Source: Bacteroidota bacterium (GTDB lineage Bacteria > Bacteroidota > Bacteroidia > AKYH767-A > 2013-40CM-41-45). From it: a DNA stretch of 51,152 bases. The position numbers were made by a program, and so were the translations under genes. The DNA lies in the NCBI GenBank assembly GCA_016711505.1, contig JADJSV010000012.1, positions 1-51,152 on the forward strand, in the 5' to 3' direction. Positions 18,727 through 27,736 of the stretch are shown in pieces. The notes below the pieces were generated by a model that saw only the letters and a program-made list of their open reading frames with translations, was not told the origin of the DNA and searched no databases. Within the stretch, counting starts at the first letter, position 1; each line of letters begins with the position of its first letter.

Positions 18727-18969
18727 CTAAACCTCATCCTCCGCAACTGCCACTACTCTTTTGATCTCAGGAACCATCTTCAAGATCGTTTGTTCAATAC
18801 CGGCTTTCAAAGTCATCGCACTCATGCTGCATGAACTGCATGCACCATGAAAGCGGAGGCGGACAACCATATCGTCTGAGATATCAACTAATGAAACATC
18901 GCCATTGTCTGATTCCAGATAAGGCCGCAACTGACTTAATGCTTCTTCAACTCTTGCGCTCAATTCCAT
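18727..18969 (-). CDS. NifU-like (NFU) Fe-S scaffold protein
   Basis: This protein of 80 residues consists only of the NifU C-terminal domain, which binds and passes on Fe-S clusters in the cytoplasm. The cluster-binding CxxC motif is in LRFHGACSSCSMSAMTLKAG (Cys44 and Cys47). It begins MELSARVEEALSQLRPYL and ends RVVAVAEDEV. It lies 28 nt downstream of mrp on the same strand, a pairing that fits joint action in Fe-S cluster delivery. The cysteine desulfurase at the start of the window may belong to the same pathway but is not linked in an operon. Confidence 0.93.
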   Translation of the reverse strand: MELSARVEEALSQLRPYLESDNGDVSLVDISDDMVVRLRFHGACSSCSMSAMTLKAGIEQTILKMVPEIKRVVAVAEDEV

Positions 18970-18997
18970 TTCGTACTCTTTCGTTATTTCTATTCTA

Positions 18998-20103
18998 TTA
19001 ATATGCTATTGCTGAAACTCGTTCTGTTGGCGATTGATTTGCATTTCGAATTGCAACTTGTCTGATCATATTGTCTGCCACTTCACTGAATGCTTTTGAT
19101 ACTGCAGTATCGTCATCCAGCGAAACAGGAATTCCTGAGTCACCACCTTCACGAATACTTTGTACCAATGGAATTTCTCCAAGGAATGGAATGTTCAGTT
19201 CTTTTGAAAGATCGGCAGCGCCTTCTTTACCGAAAATATAATATTTATTGTCAGGTAATTCTTCAGGAGTGAAGTATGACATATTTTCTACCAAACCCAA
19301 TACAGGAACATTTACACTTTCTATCTGAAACATGTTGATTCCTTTTCTTGCATCAGCTAGAGCAACATGTTGTGGTGTACTCACAATCACTGCACCGGTT
19401 ACCGGTACTGCACTCACAAGTGTAAGGTGGATATCGCCCGTTCCCGGAGGAAGATCGATCAGCATATAATCCAATGCACCCCACTCTGCATCGCTGAATA
19501 ATTGTTGCAATGCTTTTGATGCCATTGGTCCGCGCCACGGAATGGCTTTGTTCGGATCGACCAGCATTCCGATCGATAAAACTTTTACTCCGTATTTTTC
19601 AATAGGTATCATATATGAAACACCATCGCGTTCGTTGACGAACAATCGTTCGTGCTCAGCACCAAACATGATGTGTTGTGATGGTCCGTAAATATCTGCA
19701 TCGATCAATCCGACCTTTGCACCTTTTTTTGCCAGTGCTATCGCAAGGTTAGCCGCAACAGTTGATTTTCCAACTCCGCCTTTACCGGATGCTATAGCAA
19801 TAATGTTTTTACCTCCGGCAACAATGCACCACCTTTTGCACGGGCACCACCTGTTGTGCGGGCAGTCATGTTGACTGTCACATTCGCTTCCTGATCTACA
19901 AAATGGATGATGGCATTGATGCATGCTTGCTGGATCATTGCTTTCATCGGACAAGCGGGAGTGGTAAGGACAACCGTAAACGACACATTTTTCCCTTCTG
20001 CTTCAATATTTTCGACCATATTGAGAGTGATCAGATCTTTTTTCAGATCCGGCTCGATCACATTTTTGAGGGCTTCTACAACCTGTTCTTTCGTAATTGA
20101 CAT
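18998..20103 (-). CDS. mrp: Mrp/ApbC-type Fe-S carrier P-loop ATPase with MIP18 domain, one frameshift
   Basis: Mrp proteins are cytoplasmic ATPases that carry and transfer Fe-S clusters. The N-terminal MIP18/DUF59 domain starts MSITKEQVVEALKNVIEPDL and contains TTPACPMKAMIQQACI. The ATPase domain has the deviant Walker A GKGGVGKST, DADIYGPSQHIMFG, IDLPPGTGDIHLTL and ENMSYFTPEELPDNKYY. A single frame change near 19800-19830 separates the domains; correcting it gives a normal protein of about 367 residues. An ATG at 19954 opens the second frame but its first 45 residues are a shadow of the MIP18 domain, so I do not use it as the start. The preferred start is 20103. It is followed by nfu. Confidence 0.93.
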
Positions 20104-20267
20104 GGTGCGAAGGTAGGGGTATTTTGATAGAAATACATGGGGATATAAAGGTCAAAAATCAAAAGTTAAATGCAAGTCAAAATGAACGAAATATTCACAA
20201 CAATTTGAAATTGTATTATCAAATTCGGCTAAGATGTCGGATAGATGTAAGCTTTGTTTCTCAAATA

Positions 20268-20840
20268 TGCGACCCCTTCAGGGTCGGGTGTTTTTAATTT
20301 CCAGTGTTTTTTTTATCGAAGTAGCGGTTAACATATTAAGGTGTTTGAAATAAATTAATCACCAATGCGATCTTCAATTATTCACCGCCAATTTGAAATT
20401 GGAGCGCCATTTCATATGCGACCCCTCCGGGGTCGGTTCGGTTTGTGCTTTGTTTTTCTACAAATATGCGACCCCTTCAGGGTCGTGCGTTTTTTAATAT
20501 CCGGCGTTTTTTATCGAAGAAAACTTTGACCTATTAATTCGTTTGAACTAAATGAAGGACCTATACTATCTTCAATTATGGACACCCCATTTGAATTTGA
20601 TCGTCCATTTCATGTGCGACCCGCCGGGGTCGGGTCGGGGGTTGGTTTCGTTTTTAAAGCGCCCCCCTCGGGGCCGCGCCTTTTCCGGGTTTCAGACTGA
20701 ATTAACGTTGTTAACTTATCAGTTGTTGAAGAGGGGGTCTCCTGGAAAGGCCGCGTTTTTTTCTTGTGTTTTTAGACCCTGAATTAACATCAGACTGCCG
20801 ACCCCGGAGGGGTCGCATATGAATTATGAATTATGAATTT
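20268..20840. repeat. Cluster of GACCCC/GGGGTC palindromes in diverged tandem units
   Basis: Five short palindromes of the form CGACCCC-N-GGGGTCG, most preceded by ATATGC, lie at 20270-20286, 20419-20435, 20469-20485, 20617-20632 and 20799-20815. The last is inverted relative to the second, so a 22-nt segment at 20415-20436 recurs in reverse complement at 20798-20819. About 120 nt around the second palindrome (from 20317) is repeated in diverged form around the fourth (from 20513), including TCTTCAATTAT and CCATTTCAT. The whole non-coding gap 20104-20917 appears to be made of this repeat material; I see no gene in it. Confidence 0.75.
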
Positions 20841-20917
20841 TAAATGGAATTAAAATCAAAATCGATATGCATTTTCTATCGCCGGAGAAGTCTTTATTCC
20901 AATCGGGAAAAATATTA

Positions 20918-21268
20918 CTACAGACTCAACTCCACCATCGGATCCCAATACAACTCTTTAAATTTAACAACCTTATCATCTTTCACTTTGATGCCTTCCT
21001 TTTCGAGGAGGATCTGCATCGCTTTTGGTGTTCCGAAATGATGTTTGCCTGTCAATAATCCGACCCGGTTAACAACACGATGTGCAGGAACTTTCGGTTT
21101 GACATTGTGGGCACCATTCATTGCCCAACCAACCATCCGGCTCGATTTAGCAGTGCCGAGATATTTCGCAATTGCTCCATAACTTGTTACGCGCCCTTTC
21201 GGAATTAAGCGGACAACGGCATAGACCTGATCGAAGAAAGATTCTAAATTGGAAGATTCTTTGGCCAT
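20918..21268 (-). CDS. Alkyltransferase-like (ATL) DNA-binding protein, MGMT family without catalytic Cys
   Basis: ATL proteins bind O6-alkylguanine in DNA like MGMT but do not remove the alkyl group; they flag the lesion for nucleotide excision repair. The 116 residues show the MGMT fold elements RLIPKGRVTSYGAIAKYLG (Tyr30, base-flipping region), SSRMVGWAMNGAH (Arg44, the arginine finger) and PAHRVVNRVGLLTG, where the PCHR active site has become PAHR (Ala62). The tryptophan/alanine change at this site defines ATLs. I chose the start at 21268 (MAKESSNLE) because the N-terminus then fits the family and does not overlap trmB, whose stop is 32 nt upstream. The two genes are probably cotranscribed. 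Confidence 0.9.
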   Translation of the reverse strand: MAKESSNLESFFDQVYAVVRLIPKGRVTSYGAIAKYLGTAKSSRMVGWAMNGAHNVKPKVPAHRVVNRVGLLTGKHHFGTPKAMQILLEKEGIKVKDDKVVKFKELYWDPMVELSL

Positions 21269-21300
21269 TGCTGGTAATTTGTAATTAGTAAATGTAGAGT

Positions 21301-21969
21301 TTAAGCGTTTAAACTGAATTGAAGGTAACAAATTTTCAATCCATCTTTTAACCACATTTTTTCATAGGTGGTTTTGATCGATAATACATCATCCAGAATT
21401 TCTGAATTGTAGAGATCATTAGTTTGTTTGAAAGTGGTTAACTTTTGTTCGGCGATCATTTCAAGAGTGTAATCGTAGAAAGCACGACTGTCTGTTTTCA
21501 AGTGCACTATTCCATCGGCTTTCATAAACTTTCTATACAGATCAAGATAACGTGGAGAAGTCAGGCGTTTTTTCGCTCTAGATTCCTCTAAATTCGGATC
21601 AGGAAAAGTGATCCATACTTCACTCACTTCATTGGGACCAAACAGGGCTGCACAATTCTGGATCTGCATTCTTACAAAACCGAGATTGGCAATATTATTT
21701 TCTACTCCGGTTTTTGATCCGCGCCATAAACGTGCGCCTTTCCAGTCGATACCGATAAAATTCTTACCGGAAAATTTTTCAGCAAGGTTCACTGCATATT
21801 CTCCCCTACCACAACCTAACTCAACAACGATTGGATTCTCGTTTTTGAAAAAATCCTGATGCCATTTGCCTTTCAATTCATGGTCTGCCGGCGGATAAGA
21901 AAAATTTGGTTGAATTAAATTCGGAAAATTCTCATTTTCTGCAAAACGTCTTAGTTTGTCTTTTCCCAT
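21301..21969 (-). CDS. trmB: tRNA (guanine-N7-)-methyltransferase
   Basis: TrmB methylates G46 in the tRNA variable loop using S-adenosylmethionine. The protein has 222 residues, the usual length. The SAM-binding motif is VVELGCGRGEYAVNLAEKF, followed by FIGIDWKGARLWRG, VWITFPDPNLEESRAKKRL (the PDPW-like catalytic stretch, with W replaced by N) and HLKTDSRAFYDYTLEMI. The ATG at 21969 is directly preceded by a palindromic repeat region. The ATL gene follows on the same strand. Confidence 0.95.
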   Translation of the reverse strand: MGKDKLRRFAENENFPNLIQPNFSYPPADHELKGKWHQDFFKNENPIVVELGCGRGEYAVNLAEKFSGKNFIGIDWKGARLWRGSKTGVENNIANLGFVRMQIQNCAALFGPNEVSEVWITFPDPNLEESRAKKRLTSPRYLDLYRKFMKADGIVHLKTDSRAFYDYTLEMIAEQKLTTFKQTNDLYNSEILDDVLSIKTTYEKMWLKDGLKICYLQFSLNA

Positions 21970-21990
21970 AGGTTGGCGAAAGTAGAATAT

Positions 21991-22163
21991 TTCCCGCAGA
22001 ATACGCGGAATACGCAGAAATTCCGCAGAAATTCCTGCGGAATTAAGTATGAAAATTAACTAATCATAAATCAAGTTGGTTTGTAAAAATTTTATTAAAA
22101 ACAATTTTTAATCTCGCAGAGATCTCTGCGGATTTTCTGCGTATTCCGCGTATTCAGCGGGAA
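21991..22163. repeat. Large CGCAGA-type palindrome
   Basis: Arms of 38 nt at about 21991-22028 and 22126-22163 are reverse complements at about 36 of 38 positions. They begin TTCCCGCAGAATACGCGG. Inside is a second perfect 16-nt palindrome, CGCAGAGATCTCTGCG (22115-22130), partly overlapping the right arm. It lies between two convergently placed non-coding edges, upstream of trmB and downstream of the beta-barrel gene. Confidence 0.85.
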
Positions 22164-22223
22164 AAAATTGACTCTGATTAGAGAATGCAATCAAGTCCGC
22201 TGCATGTATCTCGTTAAATAAAT

Positions 22224-23120
22224 TCAATCTTCCTTCCTAAACCGAAACACCACTCCCCCATTAAATAAAAACGACTCTGTTGTTTTACGAAAGACACTAT
22301 TCGAAAGATCGGTTTCAATATTTTCTCTGAAAAGCTGAAAACTCCGGCCATAGGTTCCTCCGGCTTCGGCAAAGATAACAAGATGCTTTGTGAGATAATA
22401 ATTCACATATAACTTGAGTTGATTATGCCCTACTCCTTTTTCACCTTCTCTTACGAAATCATTTGCAACAGCAGTACTATTGGTGCGATAAGAAGTTGTT
22501 ATTGAAAGATAGATCAGTCCGGCGTAAATTTTTTTATTGAATTTCTTTTCAAGGTTTAATGAATTTGGCAAGTCGCCGAAAAAATTTAATGTCTTGTTGA
22601 TCTTCCATTCAATTCCAACAAACGGAATAAAAAAGTTACCGAAATATTCACGGTTGTAATAAAGCCCAATTCGATATCGAACATTGTCTTTGTGCTTGTA
22701 ATTGAATAACAATACTCCGCCATATTGCATATCAGTTGATGCTAAATCATTCAAGCCCGTATTTGCTCTTGTAATGAAAAGAAAAAGTGTTTTCCATTTT
22801 TTATTTTTCCATTGCTTATTATAACCAACATGAATACCATGAGATCTCAGTGAAGTAGAAAAGGATGTATCACCTTTGACATTAAAATTTTGTAAAGAAT
22901 AATTCATTCCAATAAGAAACACATCTTCATTTTCTCTTACAATTGGGGCAAGCAAACTCGTCTGCCATTGTGTTGCACTAAGATTCTTCTTTGATTCACC
23001 ACTATAACTTATTCCCGGAAATGACTGGAATCTACTATTGAACAGGTCAACAAATGGCTGGCTTATACCTTGGGCTGAAAAGAGAAGTAAATATAGGAGC
23101 AGCTTTAATTTAAATGTCAT
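22224..23120 (-). CDS. Outer-membrane beta-barrel protein, DUF6268-like
   Basis: This protein of 298 residues has a signal peptide (LKLLLYLLLFSAQGISQ) and alternating polar/aromatic strands through its length, such as YRIGLYYNREYFGNFFIPFVG, LKLYVNYYLTKHLVIFAEAGG and a final strand SFLFNGGVVFRFRKED. The layout and the FFGDLPNSLNLE stretch resemble DUF6268 Bacteroidota outer-membrane proteins; that assignment is from memory of the family pattern and moderate. No cargo or enzyme activity can be stated. It is flanked by repeat-containing spacers on both sides, so it is probably monocistronic. Confidence 0.6.
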   Translation of the reverse strand: MTFKLKLLLYLLLFSAQGISQPFVDLFNSRFQSFPGISYSGESKKNLSATQWQTSLLAPIVRENEDVFLIGMNYSLQNFNVKGDTSFSTSLRSHGIHVGYNKQWKNKKWKTLFLFITRANTGLNDLASTDMQYGGVLLFNYKHKDNVRYRIGLYYNREYFGNFFIPFVGIEWKINKTLNFFGDLPNSLNLEKKFNKKIYAGLIYLSITTSYRTNSTAVANDFVREGEKGVGHNQLKLYVNYYLTKHLVIFAEAGGTYGRSFQLFRENIETDLSNSVFRKTTESFLFNGGVVFRFRKED

Positions 23121-23203
23121 TTTGGGCTAAGATATTATAATTTATTTAATTCATACTGGGTGATATTCGTGTTTTAGTTGGAGAGTCTACAACTTCGATT
23201 TTT

Positions 23204-23317
23204 TTTAAACACTAAGAGCACAAGAGTGTACGGCTTAATTTTTACAATACAGATCAATCCGTGATCTTATAGTGTACCGATAGCTATCGGTATTGTATTC
23301 TCAGTGTTTTTTTTAAA
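23204..23317. repeat. Imperfect hairpin with CACTAAGAGCACAAG arm and internal palindrome
   Basis: The left arm TTTAAACACTAAGAGCACAAG (23204-23224, written as two halves TTTAAACACT and AAGAGCACAAG) is mirrored imperfectly by 23297-23317. Inside is a perfect 14-nt palindrome CCGATAGCTATCGG (23277-23290). The arm resembles the repeat targeted by the IS110 element (CACTAA...CACAAGA). It fills most of the 274-nt gap between divergent genes. Confidence 0.5.
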
Positions 23318-23394
23318 GCAGTCCCGAGAATTTCCAAAAAAATCATTCTCAGTTAGCCGCTTTTTTCTACCTTCATCTTCTCAAATAAACTTCG

Positions 23395-25091
23395 ATGAAA
23401 AGAAATCTACTCCTAGCCCTATTACTTGCCACTTCAACTGTATTCGGCCAATTTTCAAATGATCCTGCAGTGAATGCAGTTGTCAGAGATTCATCCGGAC
23501 CGGGTTGAACCCATTGTTCGGCACAACGTATGTAAGTTGGTTCAATCAGAATGCTTCCTCATCATACGATTTCAGCATGCAAGCTATGGATGAAATGGGA
23601 TATCAGTTACTACCGTCTTCCGGATTGACAGTCAGTAATTACCCTCAAAGTTCTGCAATCTTTGTCTATGATACAAAGGTCGATCATGAGAACAATATGG
23701 TTTCTGCTTTTCAGGATGAACGTTCAGGTTTATTAGACATAGTTGCTTATCGTGTAGATGCTCTTGGCAATTTCAATTATGGAAATGCCGGTATAAGTCT
23801 GACAGATTCTGCCGCTTCCGGTGGTATTGCTCCGAATGTCGGAATTCTTGCAAACAATGATGCAGTGATTGCATGGATCGCCTCTGGAAATCCGAAAGAC
23901 TGGATCTCTTTTCAGAAAATAAGTCCTGCAGGAATTACTGCTTACTCTTCGCCTAAGCGTATCATCGATTCTACAAACGTTGCAAGCTATAGCAGACCGC
24001 AAGTTGTTTCAATGCTGAATGATGACTTTATGATCTTGTATATTGAACAAACAGGAAGCGGACTTCCTGCAAGTAAAATGTTCATGCAAAGATTTAATGC
24101 CGCGGGAAATTCTGTCTGGTCGGCGCCTGTTCAAATTTCTTCCAAGCTAATTGGATTCGCAGCATACCCATCAGTTGTTCCGGATGGAAATAACGGCGCA
24201 TACATTGCTTACTCATCCGGCAATCCAACAAATCCTTCTTTCAATGATGTCTACGTTCAGCACATCGATGAAAACGGAGTTTTATGGAGTGTTGACGGAA
24301 CAGAAGCGTGTACTTCAACTCTTACTCAACGGATGTCACCTAAGGTTCGCTTCGAGAACGGCATGACGAATCCAATGGTATTGATAAAAGAAACAGACGG
24401 CTCTCAGGGAAGCGCCGGAGTTACAGTGCAGTCATTCGACAGCGTTGGTAACCGTTTGCTTGGTCCGGATGGTGTTGCTGTAACACCTATCACTGCTGCT
24501 TATGATGAGCCTTACGATATGCGTAAGACAAGTGATGGTATGATCATCCTTTATGCAGAAGGTCTTTTCGGTAATCAGCAATTGTATGCAACAAAGATCG
24601 ACATGAACGGCAGCCCGTTGTGGACGCCGGCGAATGTAACTCTCTCTTCAGTTGCAAGTAATAAATCAAGAGCTCAACTTACACCGGCTTATATTAGTCC
24701 AACGATTGAAAGTGTAATCGCTGTCTGGGAAGACGACAGACAAGATGTAGGAATTTATACTCAGAATATCAATAACGATGGAACGATTGGAATCATAACC
24801 AATGTCTCTGCATTATCAGCTTCAGGATCTGCTGCAATTGTATTTCCGAATCCTTCAACAGACGTTCAAAGTTTATTGATCAATTCTACTGCATCTGACC
24901 TTGTTAAAATTAATCTGTATGATGTAACAGGAAAGTTGATCTCTAATTCAGATAACCAACAAATAATTTCCGGTTCAAATGAATTTACATTCGAAGAACT
25001 TTTCGGAAATACAAAATTATCTCCTGGTGTTTACACAATCAGAATTTCCGGAACGAGAATTTCGGAGAATGCGAAATTTGTTGTAAGGTAA
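23395..25091 (+). CDS. Secreted T9SS type A sorting-domain protein, one frameshift
   Basis: The gene starts at ATG 23395 with a signal peptide (MKRNLLLALLLATSTVFGQ). A frame change near 23505 (after DSSGPG) joins it to the clean 528-residue remainder. The body is a series of WD/beta-propeller-like strands with recurring GxGxxxWxxPV and DxGxxLxGxDG elements, for example FNAAGNSVWSAPVQIS, VDGTEACTSTLTQ and NGSPLWTPANVTLSS. The end is a T9SS type A sorting domain, IVFPNPSTDVQSLLINST, then INLYDVTGKLIS and SPGVYTIRISG. The protein should be exported by Sec and then T9SS to the surface or medium. No catalytic motif was seen. Confidence 0.85.
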
Positions 25092-25135
25092 TGCCGATCA
25101 AAATACACTTAACTCATTACCCTCTTCAATGAACC

Positions 25136-26161
25136 ATGCCCACAGAAAATAAAAAGAAAATTCTCTTTGCGTGTATGGATTGGGGACTTGGACATGCTAC
25201 ACGTAGCGTTCCATTGATCAGAAAGTTTCAGAAGGAAGGACACGAGATTGTTTTAGCCTCAGCCGGCAGTGCTTTGGGATTCTGGAAAAATTATTTTCCT
25301 GAACTAATTATACTTGAAAAACCGGCATATAACATTCGGTATTCCATTAACTTTTCTGTAAGTGCAATGCTTTTCTTTCAGTCGCTGGCCTTTCTGAAAA
25401 CTATTAAAAAAGAAAATCTGTGGCTGAATAAAATTATTGATGAGCATGGATTTCATGAAGTCTATTCAGACAATTGTTATGGTTTGTACAATCAGAAAAT
25501 AAATTCCACTATCATTACTCATCAATTGATGGTAAAATGTCCGAAGTCGTTACGCTTCCTTGAAAAATCCTTGCATAAAAAGATTCTGAGTTTTACCGAT
25601 AAATTCAATAAGGTTTTGATTCCGGATTATAAAGGTGAAGGCAATCTTTCAGGAGATCTTTCACATAAATATCCGGTTCCGGAAAATGCCACTTTCATAG
25701 GTCCATTGAGCAGATTTGATCAACGGGAAAATGAATTCACAAGCAAAGAATATGAGTTCTGCGCCATACTCAGCGGACCGGAACCACTGCGGACTGATCT
25801 GGAAATTCAGTGCATCGACCTTTTCCAAAAGACAGAAAAAAAATGCCTGATCATCAGGGGACTTCCTGAAAATAATGATTCGATACAAGTAGAAGGTCTG
25901 GAGATTCACAATCACCTGAATGATGAAGAATTCAGAAAAAAAGTAATTGCTTCAGATAAGATCATTTGCCGTTCCGGGTATTCAACGATCATGGATCTTT
26001 ATGCATTGAATAAAAGAGCAATTTTCATTCCCACACCCGGACAAACAGAACAGGAATATTTAGCAAAGCATCATAGCGGTTAAAAGGATTGCGGATTGCG
26101 TGCTTTCCAGTTAACAGACATACTAAAATCGGATACTTCAATCCGAAAACCCGCATTCTGA
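25136..26161 (+). CDS. Glycosyltransferase of the GT-B fold (MGT/GT28-like), 3' frameshift
   Basis: The protein begins MPTENKKKILFACMDWGLGHATRSVPLI, the GxGHATR nucleotide-sugar transferase N-terminal loop seen in MurG/GT28-like enzymes. The C-terminal half shows CAILSGPEPLRTDLEIQ, CLIIRGLPEN, and CRSGYSTIMDLYALNKRAIF with IPTPGQTEQEYLAKHH, the donor-binding motif of the family. A frame change at about 26083 leads to AFQLTDILKSD and a stop at 26161, giving the usual length of about 342 residues. The last 25 codons overlap a repeat-like segment also seen at 26390-26420. The substrate is unknown. It lies 45 nt after the T9SS gene. Confidence 0.8.
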
Positions 26162-26175
26162 AATACTATTTTAAA

Positions 26176-26365
26176 TTTCCCGCAGACTTGCGCAGAATAC
26201 GCAGAAAAACCGCAGAAGCCTCTTCGAGGCTATTGGCCATTTACTTTTCTTAAGAAGTGTTTTTTGATTGCATCAACATTCATGAATCTAAATTGCTTTT
26301 GTTAATGGAAAAATGTTTGAGAGCTCTGCGGTTTTTCTGCGTATTCTGCGCAAGTCTGCGGGAAA
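26176..26365. repeat. Near-perfect 41-bp inverted repeat of the CGCAGA family
   Basis: Arms 26176-26216 and 26325-26365 are reverse complements over 41 nt without a mismatch that I can find. They start TTTCCCGCAGACTTGCGC. The loop of 108 nt contains a small GCCTCTTCGAGGC palindrome at 26218-26230. Downstream to 26512 lie tracts of iterated AATCCGAAATCCG units. No gene is visible in 26162-26512. Confidence 0.92.
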
Positions 26366-26512
26366 TAAATGACGATTAACTGAAAAACTCAAATCGAAGC
26401 ATCAATCCGAAATCCGCATTCCGAAATCCGAAATTTTAAACGAAGTGATTTTTAAATTAACTGAAAAAAGGCAGATCAAGGCAGCATTCCTTAATCCGAA
26501 ATTTTTCTAAAC

Positions 26513-27034
26513 TTACTGCGTGTTTACAATAATATTTGAAGTCTTAATAGTATTGCTTGCATGCAATCCTCGGTCATAAATAAAAATTTCATAATAAAAC
26601 GTATCATTTACAAGTCCGACATTCAATGGTAGTTCTCTTTCGATCTCGCCTTTCAGCGCCTTGTTACTTCCATCCGGTGTGAGATATGGAATTCTTGCGC
26701 TGATGTCAACTGTATCAATCGTCCAGACGTTATTAATCAGATGATACGTTTTCACTTTAAAGTTAGTGTAGTACGGATTCGTTGCATCTGCAGGTACATC
26801 GAAGATGGGATCATTTAGTCCCGATTCAGGAGTATAATATCCGATATCACCGTCACCATCTGTAAATCCTATTGTAACAAGTAAATACTGATCCCTTCCA
26901 TTGACATCCTTTACACCTTCAATTTTCTTAAAATCAATCGCCGGGATGATCGGATATTCCAATGGCTTTTTACAAGCGCTAAATGCAATAGCCGAAATGC
27001 AGATTAGAGTAAATATTTTATGGATACTTTTCAT
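26513..27034 (-). CDS. Hypothetical lipoprotein
   Basis: This protein of 173 residues has a lipoprotein signal peptide, MKSIHKIFTLICISAIAFSAC, with Cys21 as lipid anchor. The mature part contains VTIGFTDGDGDIGYYTPESG, an acidic Asp/Gly-rich stretch that could bind calcium, then a beta-rich region ending TSNIIVNTQ. The DGDGDIG segment recurs in many Bacteroidota lipoproteins of unknown function. It is divergent from the gamma-carbonic anhydrase gene with a 90-nt spacer. No enzyme is recognised. Confidence 0.75.
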   Translation of the reverse strand: MKSIHKIFTLICISAIAFSACKKPLEYPIIPAIDFKKIEGVKDVNGRDQYLLVTIGFTDGDGDIGYYTPESGLNDPIFDVPADATNPYYTNFKVKTYHLINNVWTIDTVDISARIPYLTPDGSNKALKGEIERELPLNVGLVNDTFYYEIFIYDRGLHASNTIKTSNIIVNTQ

Positions 27035-27123
27035 AGTATTTTTGAAAGTATAAATTTAAAGAATATTTCGTTTATTACTAACGAATATTTCCAATTCCTT
27101 ATTTTACAAATATACGACACCTT

Positions 27124-27633
27124 ATGGCACTATTGCTTCCCGTTAAAAATGTTAAGCCACAGTTTGGTAAAAATTGCTATTTAGCGCCCAATTCGACCGT
27201 TGTCGGCGATGTTGTAATGGGTGATGATTGCAGTGTATGGTTCAATGCTGTTATCCGGGGTGATGTTAACAGTGTCCGTATCGGCAACAAGGTCAATATC
27301 CAGGATGGAGTAATTGTACATTGTACCTATCAGAAAGCAAAAACAACAATTGGTAATAATTGCAGCATCGGACATAATGCCATCGTTCATGGTTGCCATT
27401 TGCACAATAATGTTCTGATCGGAATGGGTGCGATCGTAATGGATCATGCAATCATAGAAGCCTTTTCGATCGTCGCTGCAGGATCCATAGTTTTAGAAAA
27501 TACCATTGTAGAAAGCGGATTCATTTATGCCGGAGCTCCTGCTAAAAAAATAAAACCTATTTCCGACGAACAAAGAAAATTGCTAGAGCTATTGCCGGAT
27601 CGGTATGTGATGTATGCGGAGTGGCTGAAGTAG
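27124..27633 (+). CDS. Gamma-carbonic-anhydrase-like hexapeptide-repeat protein
   Basis: This 169-residue cytoplasmic protein of the left-handed beta-helix type has tandem [LIV]GxxxxI hexapeptides, for example TVVGDVVMGDDCSVWFNAVIRGD, TTIGNNCSIGHNAIVHGC and AIVMDHAIIEAFSIVAAGS. The three metal-binding histidines of the gamma-carbonic anhydrase family are present as His66 (VIVHCT), His84 (IGHNA) and His89 (IVHGC), together with Arg45, Asp47 and Gln60. The family is the YrdA/PaaY group; whether it hydrates CO2 cannot be told from sequence. It probably works as a homotrimer. A hydrophilic tail ends RYVMYAEWLK. Confidence 0.92.
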   Translation: MALLLPVKNVKPQFGKNCYLAPNSTVVGDVVMGDDCSVWFNAVIRGDVNSVRIGNKVNIQDGVIVHCTYQKAKTTIGNNCSIGHNAIVHGCHLHNNVLIGMGAIVMDHAIIEAFSIVAAGSIVLENTIVESGFIYAGAPAKKIKPISDEQRKLLELLPDRYVMYAEWLK

Positions 27634-27736
27634 AAGGTGGGGAATAGGACCAGGAGTATTTAAAAAATTGTCTTCCTTTTTTCATGGGTTACCTTTTCAG
27701 ATAAAAGGTATTAAGAGGTATAATCCACTAAACCCA

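Noticed and set aside
19820..19954. Alternative start of the Mrp ATPase at 19954 with a Cys/His-rich N-terminus
   Set aside because: This segment is an out-of-frame reading of the MIP18 domain; the CxxC-like pattern is an accident of frame. The frame change near 19810 is the better explanation.
20552..20782. A 76-codon frame on the plus strand between mrp and the ATL gene
   Set aside because: It runs through the GACCCC palindromes, has no start context or similarity to anything, and its composition follows the repeats.
20268..20840. CRISPR array
   Set aside because: The palindromic units are unequally spaced, in both orientations, and include diverged flanks; no regular spacers or cas genes are present.
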